A stretch of 20,220 bases of DNA from a bacterium (GCA_040755755.1 JBFLZW010000064.1:1-20220); one strand, 5' to 3'; shown: positions 7,603-14,129, counted from the stretch's first letter. Numbers and translations are program-made. Notes: generated by a model from the letters alone, not told the origin.

Positions 7603-9884
7603 GGCCGCAGGATTTCCACCTTTGTCTCTGAGGAAGCATCTGTCTGCCGGGGCTGAAGGCCCGGTATCCTCACTTCCATCATCGGTGCCTGTCCCCGCCA
7701 GGAAGCCTGCCAGGCGACAGTAACCTTGTGGGGCTCTGGCTCAATCTTCAGGCTTATCTCACCGCAGGGGGTAAGCGCAGGACCAAACCCGATCGGTTGT
7801 GGCTGATCGAGCCACTCAGGCAGTATTCCCGAAGCAAGAATCAGACGGTTTCCTTCTTCACGGACGAACATGGCGCGCATCATCATGATCCACTCTGCCG
7901 CAGCCCAGACGTGCTGACCATCTCCCATGCAGCCGCCGCGGGTCTGCGGATGAATGGCCTCTGGCCACTGGCCGGTTGGCGAGGCCAGATCGGCTATGGT
8001 TTTAACCAGATTACCAAAGCGGATGTCCCCGGCCCGCAGAAGAACCTGGGCCAGATGCAGGGTCAGGTAAGCGTTGATGCCGGAATGAATCATTTCCTGA
8101 AAGAAGGCCCCATTAACGAAGCAGTTCTCGATCAGGTAATTCACCGTCTCCAGCACCCGCCGATCATCCGGAGCCCACAGCCGCAGGGGATAGCTGGCTA
8201 CGATGCTGCCGATGGCACCCGCATCCATCCGCCGGTGAGGTGAAGCCGGAATCCCCGGGTGCCTGCGAATGCTGAAAGACCGCTCCAGACTCCGCTCGAT
8301 GGCCTGCATAAGCCCCTCTGCCTCCTGATTAAAATTGCGGGCTGCTTTCGGGTGGCCGAGGGCTTCGATCATGGATGCCGCTGCCCGCAGGCCAGCCACA
8401 CCCCAAAAGTCATCCCAGTAATAATTGTCATTCAGACCAAGATGCTCTGCACTGAAGCCGGCAGGCAGAAGCCCGGCCTGAAGGCTTGTGTTATCATCGG
8501 ATAAACGCTTCTCCTGTATCCACTTCCCACCCTTCATGATGCTCCAGGACCAGTCTGCCTGCGGCAGGGTACCGGTCAGCTCGCAGAGCCTGTGCATGAT
8601 CCAGAGGGCCTCTCCGTTGGAATCCCATTCCCCGGCCTGAGAGCGGAAAAAACCCGCCCCCGTCTGCCGTGCGGGAAAGCGGCTCACAGCCCGCACGACC
8701 CGCTCCTTCATGCCGACACACAGCATGGCCTGCAAAATAAAGGCCGCATCCCTGAACCAGAATCGCTTGTAGGTGTATGGCCCCGGATAAACCTCACCGG
8801 GAGAGTGCAGGATAAGGGTGCGCAGGGCAGCCTCGAAGAGGAATTGAAAACGCTGATCAGGCAGATTCAGACGGCAGAGGCCGTTCAGGGAATCCGACCA
8901 GCCTGTGCGGGGAGCGTCGGATGAAAACAGCGGGCTGCTTTCCTTATCTTCAGACAGCGCAATATCCACACTGACCGTGCGCTGCTGATCAGGCTCGAGC
9001 CGAAAGAGAGCGGCGGCAGTGGCCAGGCCCACCTCGCATTCGATAGACTCCGATTCCTGAGAATCGGGGAGACTCAAAAAAACATCGCCGTCCCGGTACC
9101 GGGAGACAGCATGCCGCTCAACCTGAGTATTGAAGGCAAGACAGCGCTTCTTATTGATGATCCAGCCTTTCCGGTCACTGGTCAGGGCCAGGTGATGAAT
9201 AATGCTGATGCCTTCGGGGTTGTATGGCCGAAGAGCGATCACCAGCCACCCCCCCTGCCCTCCCGACTGGCCAGCCAGGGCCTGAAAACTGATCCTGCAT
9301 ACCGGTGGAAGCCCCTGACGAGCCCCCTCGTCAGTGACCCTGGCCTCGATCTGCAGCAATGCGGCCTCGTGAGTTATCCTGGTCATGATCGAGAGATCAT
9401 CGCGGTTAAGAACCAGTTGCTGAGAAGCGGATGCCGCTTTTGACGGAATCAGCGGATCACTGTTCTCCGTCAATATCCATCCGTCGATCGACCAGCCATT
9501 AAAAAAGGGAGTGACCAGCCCCCTTGGATCGACAATCGGAAGTGCCCGGCAGTCGGGAACGCCAATAGCAGTCCAGTTCCGGTGAGTCAGGTTGACATGG
9601 GTCAAAGAGAATGCACGGGGAATGAAGGACCGATCCAGCGGGTCAAACTGGCGAAGGACCCAGAAAGGCCATACCCAATCGAGATTATGCTGAATAGCCC
9701 TGGTATTCATAAGACCCCGGGCATGGAACACCATCCCCGCCCGCAGCAGCTCGATCGGCTCAGCCACCTCCGATGGCTGGGCGAAACGGCGCAGATGAGA
9801 AAAAAGAGCCACAGGGTCAATAAACCCATGAGAGCGGGCAGCACGGCGAACGATATATTTCCATGGCAGCCAGGAAAGCCGCAA
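7599..9884 (-). CDS. Six-hairpin glycosidase-like protein (glycogen-debranching-like)
   Basis: A 761-residue protein. Residues about 40-310 are beta-rich, like the N-terminal sandwich of amylo-alpha-1,6-glucosidase-like proteins. Residues about 345-660 look like an (alpha/alpha)6 barrel, with KRFWFRDAAFILQA (373-386), GEWDSNGEALW (418-428), NDNYYWDDFWGVAGL (485-499) and a GQWPEAIHPQTRGG segment late in the barrel. The last 90 residues form a small beta domain. Candidate acidic catalytic residues are Asp379, Glu419, Asp421, Glu425 and Asp491/Asp492; I cannot choose among them. No signal peptide is seen, so it is probably cytoplasmic. The start is a TTG at 9884 with a GGGGGG ribosome site eight bases upstream. 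It is coupled to the GT4 gene by a 4-base overlap. Substrate and even activity are unknown; the family includes trehalose, glycogen and cellobiose-type enzymes. Confidence 0.82.
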   Translation of the reverse strand: MRLSWLPWKYIVRRAARSHGFIDPVALFSHLRRFAQPSEVAEPIELLRAGMVFHARGLMNTRAIQHNLDWVWPFWVLRQFDPLDRSFIPRAFSLTHVNLTHRNWTAIGVPDCRALPIVDPRGLVTPFFNGWSIDGWILTENSDPLIPSKAASASQQLVLNRDDLSIMTRITHEAALLQIEARVTDEGARQGLPPVCRISFQALAGQSGGQGGWLVIALRPYNPEGISIIHHLALTSDRKGWIINKKRCLAFNTQVERHAVSRYRDGDVFLSLPDSQESESIECEVGLATAAALFRLEPDQQRTVSVDIALSEDKESSPLFSSDAPRTGWSDSLNGLCRLNLPDQRFQFLFEAALRTLILHSPGEVYPGPYTYKRFWFRDAAFILQAMLCVGMKERVVRAVSRFPARQTGAGFFRSQAGEWDSNGEALWIMHRLCELTGTLPQADWSWSIMKGGKWIQEKRLSDDNTSLQAGLLPAGFSAEHLGLNDNYYWDDFWGVAGLRAAASMIEALGHPKAARNFNQEAEGLMQAIERSLERSFSIRRHPGIPASPHRRMDAGAIGSIVASYPLRLWAPDDRRVLETVNYLIENCFVNGAFFQEMIHSGINAYLTLHLAQVLLRAGDIRFGNLVKTIADLASPTGQWPEAIHPQTRGGCMGDGQHVWAAAEWIMMMRAMFVREEGNRLILASGILPEWLDQPQPIGFGPALTPCGEISLKIEPEPHKVTVAWQASWRGQAPMMEVRIPGLQPRQTDASSETKVEILRP

Positions 9885-9917
9885 TGTTTCTTCCCCCCTT
9901 CTTGATTGATTATAGTT

Positions 9918-10460
9918 TTACTCTTGAGTGGAGGTATTCAGGAATTTATTATCGAAGGTCCAGCCTTTGGGCCGGAGAGGACAGTACAGGTTCTGATGTG
10001 GCTCCCGGAAAAAAGCCGTATCATCAAAACTCTGGCTGGCATAGTACAGGAGACTACCTACCAGGAATGATCCGATACTGAGGAGACACAGCTCACGCCG
10101 TTGGTGAAGATCGGTGTTATCGTGCTCATCCTCCTCATCACCGGTGCGCTCAAGATACCATAGACCGGCTGTACCAGCCACCAGGAACGGTACAGCCAGC
10201 ATACGGCAGGTTGCCGAGGCGGTTTTTCCCAGCCCTGAGCCTGGCTGCTCGCTGCCTTCAGCTTCGATTTCCCGGTGAATCCCATCCTGCTCTGCAACGG
10301 GCAGGGGGGATGAGAGGGAAAATACCTGCCGTCCGGCAGCACAGCCTGACGAGGATATGGCAATCAGACAGGTCAGGAAGACAATCAGGCTTCCCGGAGC
10401 GGAAATCTCGATTTGGCTTTTCTCCTTGGAGATGGTGGTAAAATGATAATACCAGTCCAC
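9918..10460 (-). CDS. Small membrane or lipoprotein-like protein, unknown function
   Basis: A 180-residue protein I do not recognise. A hydrophobic segment at 24-36 (SLIVFLTCLIAIS) ends in SSGC40, which resembles a lipobox but lacks the usual Leu at -3. Two further hydrophobic segments at 87-103 and 124-141 are probable membrane helices, separated by an acidic loop (RTGDEEDEHDNTD). Either a lipoprotein with two helices or a three-helix membrane protein fits. The GTG at 10460 is the only open start before the first hydrophobic segment and overlaps the preceding gene by 76 bases. AAGGAG occurs inside the frame near 10425 but without a nearby ATG, GTG or TTG, so the start is uncertain. It ends 33 bases before the glycosidase-like gene and is probably in the same operon. 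Confidence 0.62.
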   Translation of the reverse strand: MDWYYHFTTISKEKSQIEISAPGSLIVFLTCLIAISSSGCAAGRQVFSLSSPLPVAEQDGIHREIEAEGSEQPGSGLGKTASATCRMLAVPFLVAGTAGLWYLERTGDEEDEHDNTDLHQRRELCLLSIGSFLVGSLLYYASQSFDDTAFFREPHQNLYCPLRPKGWTFDNKFLNTSTQE

Positions 10461-10699
10461 ACCTCTACATCCTGCCTGGTGATCAGTTTCATATCACAGG
10501 CAATGTGCACGGCTGCTTCCAAACCGGCCTCTTCGCCGTAGAGGTCTTCCATGAATTTGGCAATCTTATAATCCCGCCTGCCCTTCTTGGGGCTCCAGCC
10601 CATTCCGTGCGTGTAGCCGTCCATGAACCGATGGAGCTCCGGATGAGGCTTTATGCCCAGGAAAAGCTGGGTAACCCGGCAATGATCACGGTTATTCAT
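10385..10699 (-). CDS. Small hypothetical protein
   Basis: A 104-residue protein of unknown function. The core (about 10-85) is a plausible folded domain with the sequence IKPHPELHRFMDGYTHGMGW followed by charged helices (YKIAKFMEDLYGEEAGLEAAVHIACD). The last 20 residues are basic and overlap the next gene. His, Asp and Glu residues are present, but no metal-binding motif can be assigned. There is no signal peptide. The ATG at 10699 has only a weak AGTGG ribosome site and follows the previous stop by 21 bases. Tight packing supports a real gene; I have no family match from memory. Confidence 0.62.
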   Translation of the reverse strand: MNNRDHCRVTQLFLGIKPHPELHRFMDGYTHGMGWSPKKGRRDYKIAKFMEDLYGEEAGLEAAVHIACDMKLITRQDVEVWTGIIILPPSPRRKAKSRFPLREA

Positions 10700-10720
10700 C
10701 CACTACTCTTTTACTGCTTC

Positions 10721-11038
10721 CTACCCGATCTTCTTTTCCGGAAGCGGAGCGTTGAGGCCGTATATTTCACCCAGCAGGTCCTTGGCATGATCATCCAGGT
10801 CCGAATCATAGAGTTTCAGGACCTTCATATAAGCCTCACCCCAGGTTTTCCACATCTGCTGAGCATCCGGGGCAGCGATCCCGACACTCTGGCCTCGGGC
10901 GCTACTTAACTCCTGCAGCGCGACCACGTCCTTTTCGTCCAGAAGTGTCGTCGGTTTTAACTTGATCACCCTCTCCAGTTGCAGATCCCAGAATATCCTC
11001 AGTGCCTGCACCTTTTCCAGCAGGTTCCTGATCTCCAT
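10721..11038 (-). CDS. Small helical protein, unknown function
   Basis: A 105-residue, mostly alpha-helical protein that starts MEIRNLLEKVQALRIFWDLQ. The C-terminal half holds an aromatic-rich helix (QQMWKTWGEAYMKVLKLYD). The ATG at 11038 has GGGAGG seven bases upstream, a good ribosome site; a TTG at 11044 is also open but less likely. It overlaps the 3' part of the upstream coiled-coil reading frame by 137 bases. The strong ribosome site and protein-like composition make this frame the better candidate in the overlap. It may be a partner of the coiled-coil protein; this is inferred only from adjacency. Confidence 0.65.
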   Translation of the reverse strand: MEIRNLLEKVQALRIFWDLQLERVIKLKPTTLLDEKDVVALQELSSARGQSVGIAAPDAQQMWKTWGEAYMKVLKLYDSDLDDHAKDLLGEIYGLNAPLPEKKIG

Positions 11039-11318
11039 GAACAATCCCTCCCTTAATTAGGTGTACTTCCTCAGTAACCACTTGTTTCCATTCTCTGGCG
11101 CTTTCAGCCAGATCCTGCCGCCAGAGTCTGACTTCCTCTTTAATCAGGCGGTCATACTCCCTGAGCGTTTCCGATTTCCAGGTATTTTTTTCCCGAAGCA
11201 TCTCATTCCGCCAGGAAAGCGTTTCTCTCCGTAATTCGCCTTGCCATTTTCGGACTTCAGAACTCAAGGTTTCAATTTCACCTGAAGCCTGTCTGCGCCA
11301 CTCTCCTGCTTCAGCCAT
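10902..11318 (-). CDS. Coiled-coil protein with 11-residue Trp-spaced repeat
   Basis: A 138-residue frame. The first 88 residues are highly charged and predicted to be a long helix, with Trp at 7, 25, 36, 47, 66 and 77; Trp25, 36 and 47 are exactly 11 apart, as are 66 and 77. The segments WQGELRRETLS, WRNEMLREKNT and WKSETLREYDR are clear repeats. An 11-residue period suggests a hendecad coiled coil rather than a classical heptad one. From residue about 90 the composition turns Gly/Lys/Asp-rich and overlaps the next gene, so this tail may be out-of-frame sequence or follow a frameshift. The ATG at 11318 lies 11 bases after AAAAGGAG. It is first in the operon, behind a strong promoter at 11382-11410. 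Confidence 0.65.
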   Translation of the reverse strand: MAEAGEWRRQASGEIETLSSEVRKWQGELRRETLSWRNEMLREKNTWKSETLREYDRLIKEEVRLWRQDLAESAREWKQVVTEEVHLIKGGIVHGDQEPAGKGAGTEDILGSATGEGDQVKTDDTSGRKGRGRAAGVK

Positions 11319-11381
11319 AATTCATCAGGCTCCTTTTCAAGGTAGTAAAATTGTATCAAAGATAATGCCTACGTCACAACC

Positions 11382-11410
11382 ATAATATGACATACCGACC
11401 GTCAAGTCAA
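11382..11410 (-). promoter_or_regulatory. Strong sigma-70-type promoter of the six-gene operon
   Basis: On the minus strand, TTGACT (11410-11405) and TATTAT (11387-11382) are separated by exactly 17 bases. Each box differs from consensus at one position. The predicted start of transcription near 11375 leaves a leader of about 57 bases before the ATG at 11318. A four-codon frame, ATG AAT TAT GGC TGA (11325-11311), sits between the ribosome site and the gene start and overlaps the start region. Confidence 0.75.
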
Positions 11411-11553
11411 GATAAACTGCGCGAATTTCTTAACCAATTTTTCAGCACAAGAGTATGATTATAGCGGTTTTCATGTGGCTAAACTACAAAACCGACATCA
11501 GAGGATTTTACTCCCTCCTTTTCTCCGGGCTTACTTTTGGATTTGCCTGGGTC

Positions 11554-11579
11554 CCTCTGTGCCTCTGTGTCTCTGTGGT
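11554..11579. repeat. Dispersed CTCTGTG extragenic repeat
   Basis: The segment reads CCTCTGTGCCTCTGTGTCTC and ends TGTGGT, an iterated CTCTGTG theme. It resembles the copy at 71-94. It lies downstream of tupA, outside any gene. Confidence 0.55.
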
Positions 11580-11625
11580 GTCCTTTGCCTTTGCCTTTTT
11601 GTAGGAGATGCAATCGAGAACCGCT

Positions 11626-12453
11626 CTAGGGTATGGCCAGGGGAATAAAGAGAGGCTGGCCGAGTTTGTCCTTCCCGAACTCTCGGATAATTTTTTGTCC
11701 CTCCTGAGAGGTCACCCAGCCGATATAGGCCATAGCCAGAATGTAATTCGCCTTGGGATGTCTGGCCGGATTCACTGCCATAATGCCATACGGGTTGAAC
11801 AGGGCCGGGTCCCCTTCACTGAGGATTTCAAGGTTGATTTTGCTCTTGTAAGCCAGATAGGTGCCGCGGTCCGACAAGGTGTAGCCATTCTTCTCATGCG
11901 CCATCTGGAGGACCGCACCCATGCCCTGGCCAGCCTCGGCATACCACTGTCCTTTAGGCTCAAGACCTGCCTTGGCCCAGATTTCCTTCTCCTTTTTGTG
12001 GGTTCCCGAATCATCACCCCGCGAAACGAAAAAAGCCTGTGCCCTGGCGATCCTGGCCAGGGCCAGGGCCGCATCCTTGCTGCCTTTGATTCCCGCAGGA
12101 TCATTCTTGGGGCCGACAATAATGAAATCATTGTACATTACATCACGGCGATTAACACCAAACCCGGCCGCAATAAACTTATCCTCGGCCTGCCGGGCAT
12201 GCACAAAAACAACATCGCAGTCACCCATCTCGCCTGTTTTCAGGGCCTTTCCCGTCCCCTCGGCGATAACATCCACCCGGCAGTTAAACATTTTTTCAAA
12301 AGGGGGATTAAGAGCTGCAAACAGGCCGGTATTATCCGTGCTGGTGGTGCTGGAAACCCGCAGCCGCTGCTCCTGAGCACGAGCCAGGGAGAAAACACTC
12401 AAAGCAAGAATCAGGGCCAGGGTCAAAGAAACAAGTTTTTTCATACCTTTCAT
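11626..12453 (-). CDS. tupA: Tungstate ABC transporter substrate-binding protein
   Basis: A 275-residue periplasmic binding protein. A signal peptide spans about 1-26 (KKLVSLTLALILALSVF, cleavage after ARA). The mature start carries the oxyanion-binding TTSTDNTGLF (36-45), followed by AEGTGKAL (64-71), DVVFVHAR (80-87), SRGDDSGTHKKE (144-155) and LSDRGTYLAYK. These are the signatures of TupA-type tungstate-binding proteins rather than ModA. It would bind tungstate, perhaps also molybdate, in the periplasm and deliver it to a TupB/TupC permease-ATPase pair. Neither gene is adjacent: downstream there is only a repeat and an unrelated operon. The ATG has AAGGAG eight bases upstream. A strong promoter lies at 12523-12551 with three direct repeats just upstream, and a likely regulator gene precedes it. 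Confidence 0.92.
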   Translation of the reverse strand: MKGMKKLVSLTLALILALSVFSLARAQEQRLRVSSTTSTDNTGLFAALNPPFEKMFNCRVDVIAEGTGKALKTGEMGDCDVVFVHARQAEDKFIAAGFGVNRRDVMYNDFIIVGPKNDPAGIKGSKDAALALARIARAQAFFVSRGDDSGTHKKEKEIWAKAGLEPKGQWYAEAGQGMGAVLQMAHEKNGYTLSDRGTYLAYKSKINLEILSEGDPALFNPYGIMAVNPARHPKANYILAMAYIGWVTSQEGQKIIREFGKDKLGQPLFIPLAIP

Positions 12454-12522
12454 TGTGACGACTCCTTTTGTTTGTATGGGTGGATTATGGAAACCCGGAA
12501 AATCAGTGAATCATGGTAAAGT

Positions 12523-12551
12523 ATAGTATCCGCATTTTTTTCTGACGTCAA
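12523..12551 (-). promoter_or_regulatory. Sigma-70-type promoter of tupA
   Basis: On the minus strand, TTGACG (12551-12546) and TACTAT (12528-12523) are 17 bases apart. The expected transcription start is near 12516, about 63 bases before the tupA ATG. The -35 box borders a set of direct repeats at 12554-12583. Confidence 0.78.
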
Positions 12552-12553
12552 GA

Positions 12554-12583
12554 AATAATTAACCCATAATAACACAATATAAC
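12554..12583 (-). promoter_or_regulatory. Three 10-bp direct repeats upstream of the tupA promoter
   Basis: Read on the minus strand, GTTATATTGT, GTTATTATGG and GTTAATTATT follow each other without gaps, so GTTA recurs with a 10-bp period on one helix face. They end two bases before the -35 box of tupA, a position typical for an activator. The natural candidate to bind is the regulator encoded at 12665-13567; this is inference. Confidence 0.5.
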
Positions 12584-12664
12584 TACTCCGGGCAAAAGGA
12601 TAGACTGGGACGGATTGAGCACTACAAGGGAGGAAACGATACCGGAAGGTCAGGATACTAATCC

Positions 12665-13567
12665 TTAACAAATAATATTTCCTATGTCGTGTAAGTCGTA
12701 ACCGGAAAATCGCCTGCTGTAATCAATGAGCTCTTTTGAGCGTAAAAAGGCGATAAATGCCTGTATCTTATCCTCGAAAAAAAGTTTTTTACTGATAATC
12801 AGGTCAAACCGCTCTTTTCGTAACGGGATAAAATCCAGGCCCAGCATCTGGGCAACGGGCTGAATGGCCAATCCCGCATCCGCCCTCCCCGCTAGAACCT
12901 CAAACCCGACATCAAGATGGGTCAGGCAAATACGGTCATATCCTCTGACAGTCTGTGATTCGATGCCGTTCTTTTCAAGCTCATGTTCCAGCAGGAACCT
13001 GGTCCCCGTGCCAATCTGACGATTGACGATGGAGACATCCGGTCTTGCCATGTCCTTTATACCACGGATGTTTTTCGGATTGCCGGAAGCCAGAATCAAC
13101 CCTTGAGTCCTGTAGGCAAAATTAACCATGGTGAATTCGTCTCCAAGGATATCTTTGAGGCAGGACAGGTTATACTCTTCGCCCTCCTTGCTGAGCATAT
13201 GGGATGCAGCGATATGGCACCAGCCCCTTTTGAGCGCATTGATCCCTCCCATGCTTCCAATGCTGCTGTAGAAGGGAAGGATACTCTGGTACTGTTCCTG
13301 GAAGAAGGATAAAATATGGGCCAGAAGAAGGTCGTTACTTCCTGCGATAATCAGGGACTCGCTGAATATTTCCAGTTTATCCTTCATCCAGGGATAATTC
13401 TGTATGTTGTTATCGATCCAGATATCAACCAGGTTTTTGGGGAAAAGCCATTTTCCGGTTACTTTGGTGGCTGGCAAGCCCTTTTCCAGGATAAGGCTGT
13501 AAATCTTTTTTTCGTTGATGTCAAGGTACTCTGCCAGTTCGCGGGTATTGAACAATTCTTTACTCAT
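12665..13567 (-). CDS. HTH regulator with periplasmic-binding-protein-like sensor domain
   Basis: A 300-residue protein. Residues 5-52 form an excisionase/MerR-like helix-turn-helix (NTRELAEYLDINEKKIYSLI, then GKWLFPKNLVDIWI). Residues about 75-285 form a PBP-like domain of the kind found in presumed molybdate or tungstate regulators: SSIGSMGGINALKRGWCHIA, VNRQIGTGTRFLLEHELEKN, and GFEVLAGRADAGLAIQPVA. This domain organisation, together with tupA immediately downstream on the same strand, suggests an oxyanion-responsive cytoplasmic regulator of tupA, although the ligand is not proven. The ATG at 13567 has TGGAGG eight bases upstream; a GTG 15 bases earlier is the ribosome site itself. The gap to tupA is 211 bases and contains a separate tupA promoter. 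Its own promoter probably overlaps an intron remnant. Confidence 0.87.
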   Translation of the reverse strand: MSKELFNTRELAEYLDINEKKIYSLILEKGLPATKVTGKWLFPKNLVDIWIDNNIQNYPWMKDKLEIFSESLIIAGSNDLLLAHILSFFQEQYQSILPFYSSIGSMGGINALKRGWCHIAASHMLSKEGEEYNLSCLKDILGDEFTMVNFAYRTQGLILASGNPKNIRGIKDMARPDVSIVNRQIGTGTRFLLEHELEKNGIESQTVRGYDRICLTHLDVGFEVLAGRADAGLAIQPVAQMLGLDFIPLRKERFDLIISKKLFFEDKIQAFIAFLRSKELIDYSRRFSGYDLHDIGNIIC

Positions 13568-13596
13568 GCTGATTGCCTCCACAGGTCATATTTTGT

Positions 13597-13625
13597 ATTT
13601 TACCTGACAAATGGCTATCTGTCTA
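13597..13625 (-). promoter_or_regulatory. Promoter of the PBP-domain regulator, overlapping the intron remnant
   Basis: On the minus strand, TAGACA (13625-13620) and TAAAAT (13602-13597) are 17 bases apart; each differs from consensus at one position. The transcription start would be near 13590. The -35 box lies within sequence derived from the group II intron maturase. CAGGT (13606-13602) and ACCTG (13586-13582) form an inverted repeat across the -10 and start site, a possible autoregulatory operator. Confidence 0.55.
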
Positions 13626-13831
13626 CTGGCAGGGAAGGTATTTTCATCATCAGCCATGAACCCGGTATGGAGGCACTTCAACCAGACGCTGATTGCCCGG
13701 GCTATGAAGAAGTACACAAAAAGCTTAAAGGCCACAAGACGCGAGCGGGGCATTTCATGGAAGACATTGCGAGAAGGCAGTCACATCTGTTTGTTCACTG
13801 GCAGCCTGGAATGGCAGGCATGTTCGCTTGA
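13608..13831 (+). pseudogene. Group II intron maturase C-terminal remnant
   Basis: This is the broken C-terminus of a group II intron reverse transcriptase/maturase. One frame reads SAMNPVWRHFNQTLIARAMK and KKYTKSLK; a shift near 13706-13716 leads to the second frame, GHKTRAGHFMEDIARRQSHL then FVHWQPGMAGMFA and a stop at 13829-13831. Joined, these match the usual ending of intron maturases (...RHFN..L..WA..KYK.LKGHKTRA...LFVHW..GM.G..A). Upstream of 13650 a further shift seems to lie in the NGWINYYG region (here NGYLSTGR). Only about 70 residues of a roughly 400-450-residue protein remain, so it cannot be functional. It is followed directly by intron domains V and VI. Confidence 0.85.
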
Positions 13832-13834
13832 CGG

Positions 13835-13907
13835 GAGCGGTGTGAGTCGAGAGGCTCACGCCCCCTTCTGCGAGGGGCCGGGGGTGAAATTCCCCCCGTT
13901 TACTCAC
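13835..13907 (+). ncRNA. Group II intron domains V and VI (degenerate)
   Basis: Positions 13835-13868 make a 34-nt domain V: it opens GAGC, has the GTGAG/CTCAC stem around TCGAGAGG, and ends CCTTC. Two or so changes on the 3' side (CCCC where complementarity needs ACCG) disrupt the basal helix, so it is probably inactive. Domain VI follows with a GGGGG-TGAAATT-CCCCC hairpin and a TTTACTCAC tail with a candidate branch-point A. The exact 34-nt length and the position just after the maturase stop make the call firm. Confidence 0.8.
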
Positions 13908-14011
13908 CGCCTTGCAATTAATTATACTTAATTTTTCAGCAAAAAGTCAAAAGTTATCGATTATCTCCAGATATCCATTACCGTAAATTACTTTGAAGTA
14001 TCGGCTTTTAT

Positions 14012-14040
14012 TTGACTTTTCCTAAAACCTGTGCTAAAAC
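14012..14040 (+). promoter_or_regulatory. Possible promoter of the PHP-to-oxidoreductase gene run
   Basis: TTGACT (14012-14017) and TAAAAC (14035-14040) are 17 bases apart, about 83 bases before the ATG of the PHP gene. The -10 box is weak. It is the best candidate in the AT-rich region between the intron remnant and the PHP gene. Confidence 0.45.
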
Positions 14041-14129
14041 AATACGGCATTAGGTAGATAGAAAGACAGGCTCTTTGTGAGTAATTCAGTGAATAAAACC
14101 AAAAAGATAAGAGAATAACGAAAACCCTG

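Larger units (their letters stand above)
11319..11625. other. Intergenic region between tupA and the six-gene operon
   Basis: This 307-base stretch holds no credible gene. It contains the promoter of the six-gene operon (11382-11410) and a dispersed CTCTGTG repeat (11554-11579) downstream of the tupA stop. AT-rich sequence lies between them. No clear factor-independent terminator for tupA was found. Confidence 0.6.
13608..13907 (+). mobile_element. 5'-truncated, decayed group II intron
   Basis: The element consists of the last part of the maturase gene (13608-13831), domain V (13835-13868) and domain VI (about 13871-13907). The 5' intron domains and most of the maturase are missing. The left boundary is uncertain by some tens of bases; beyond it lies the upstream region of the PBP-domain regulator. 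The right end is placed after TACTCAC, following the usual pattern of intron 3' ends. Confidence 0.82.

Noticed and set aside
11608-12519. 303-codon open frame antisense to tupA
   Set aside because: It mirrors the tupA coding sequence; composition and motifs support tupA only.
13831-13910. Structured G/C-rich element near the tungstate genes, first considered as a molybdenum- or tungsten-cofactor riboswitch
   Set aside because: The 34-nt domain V pattern, the following domain VI hairpin and the maturase ending just before it fit a group II intron 3' end. It is also on the strand opposite to the regulator and tupA.
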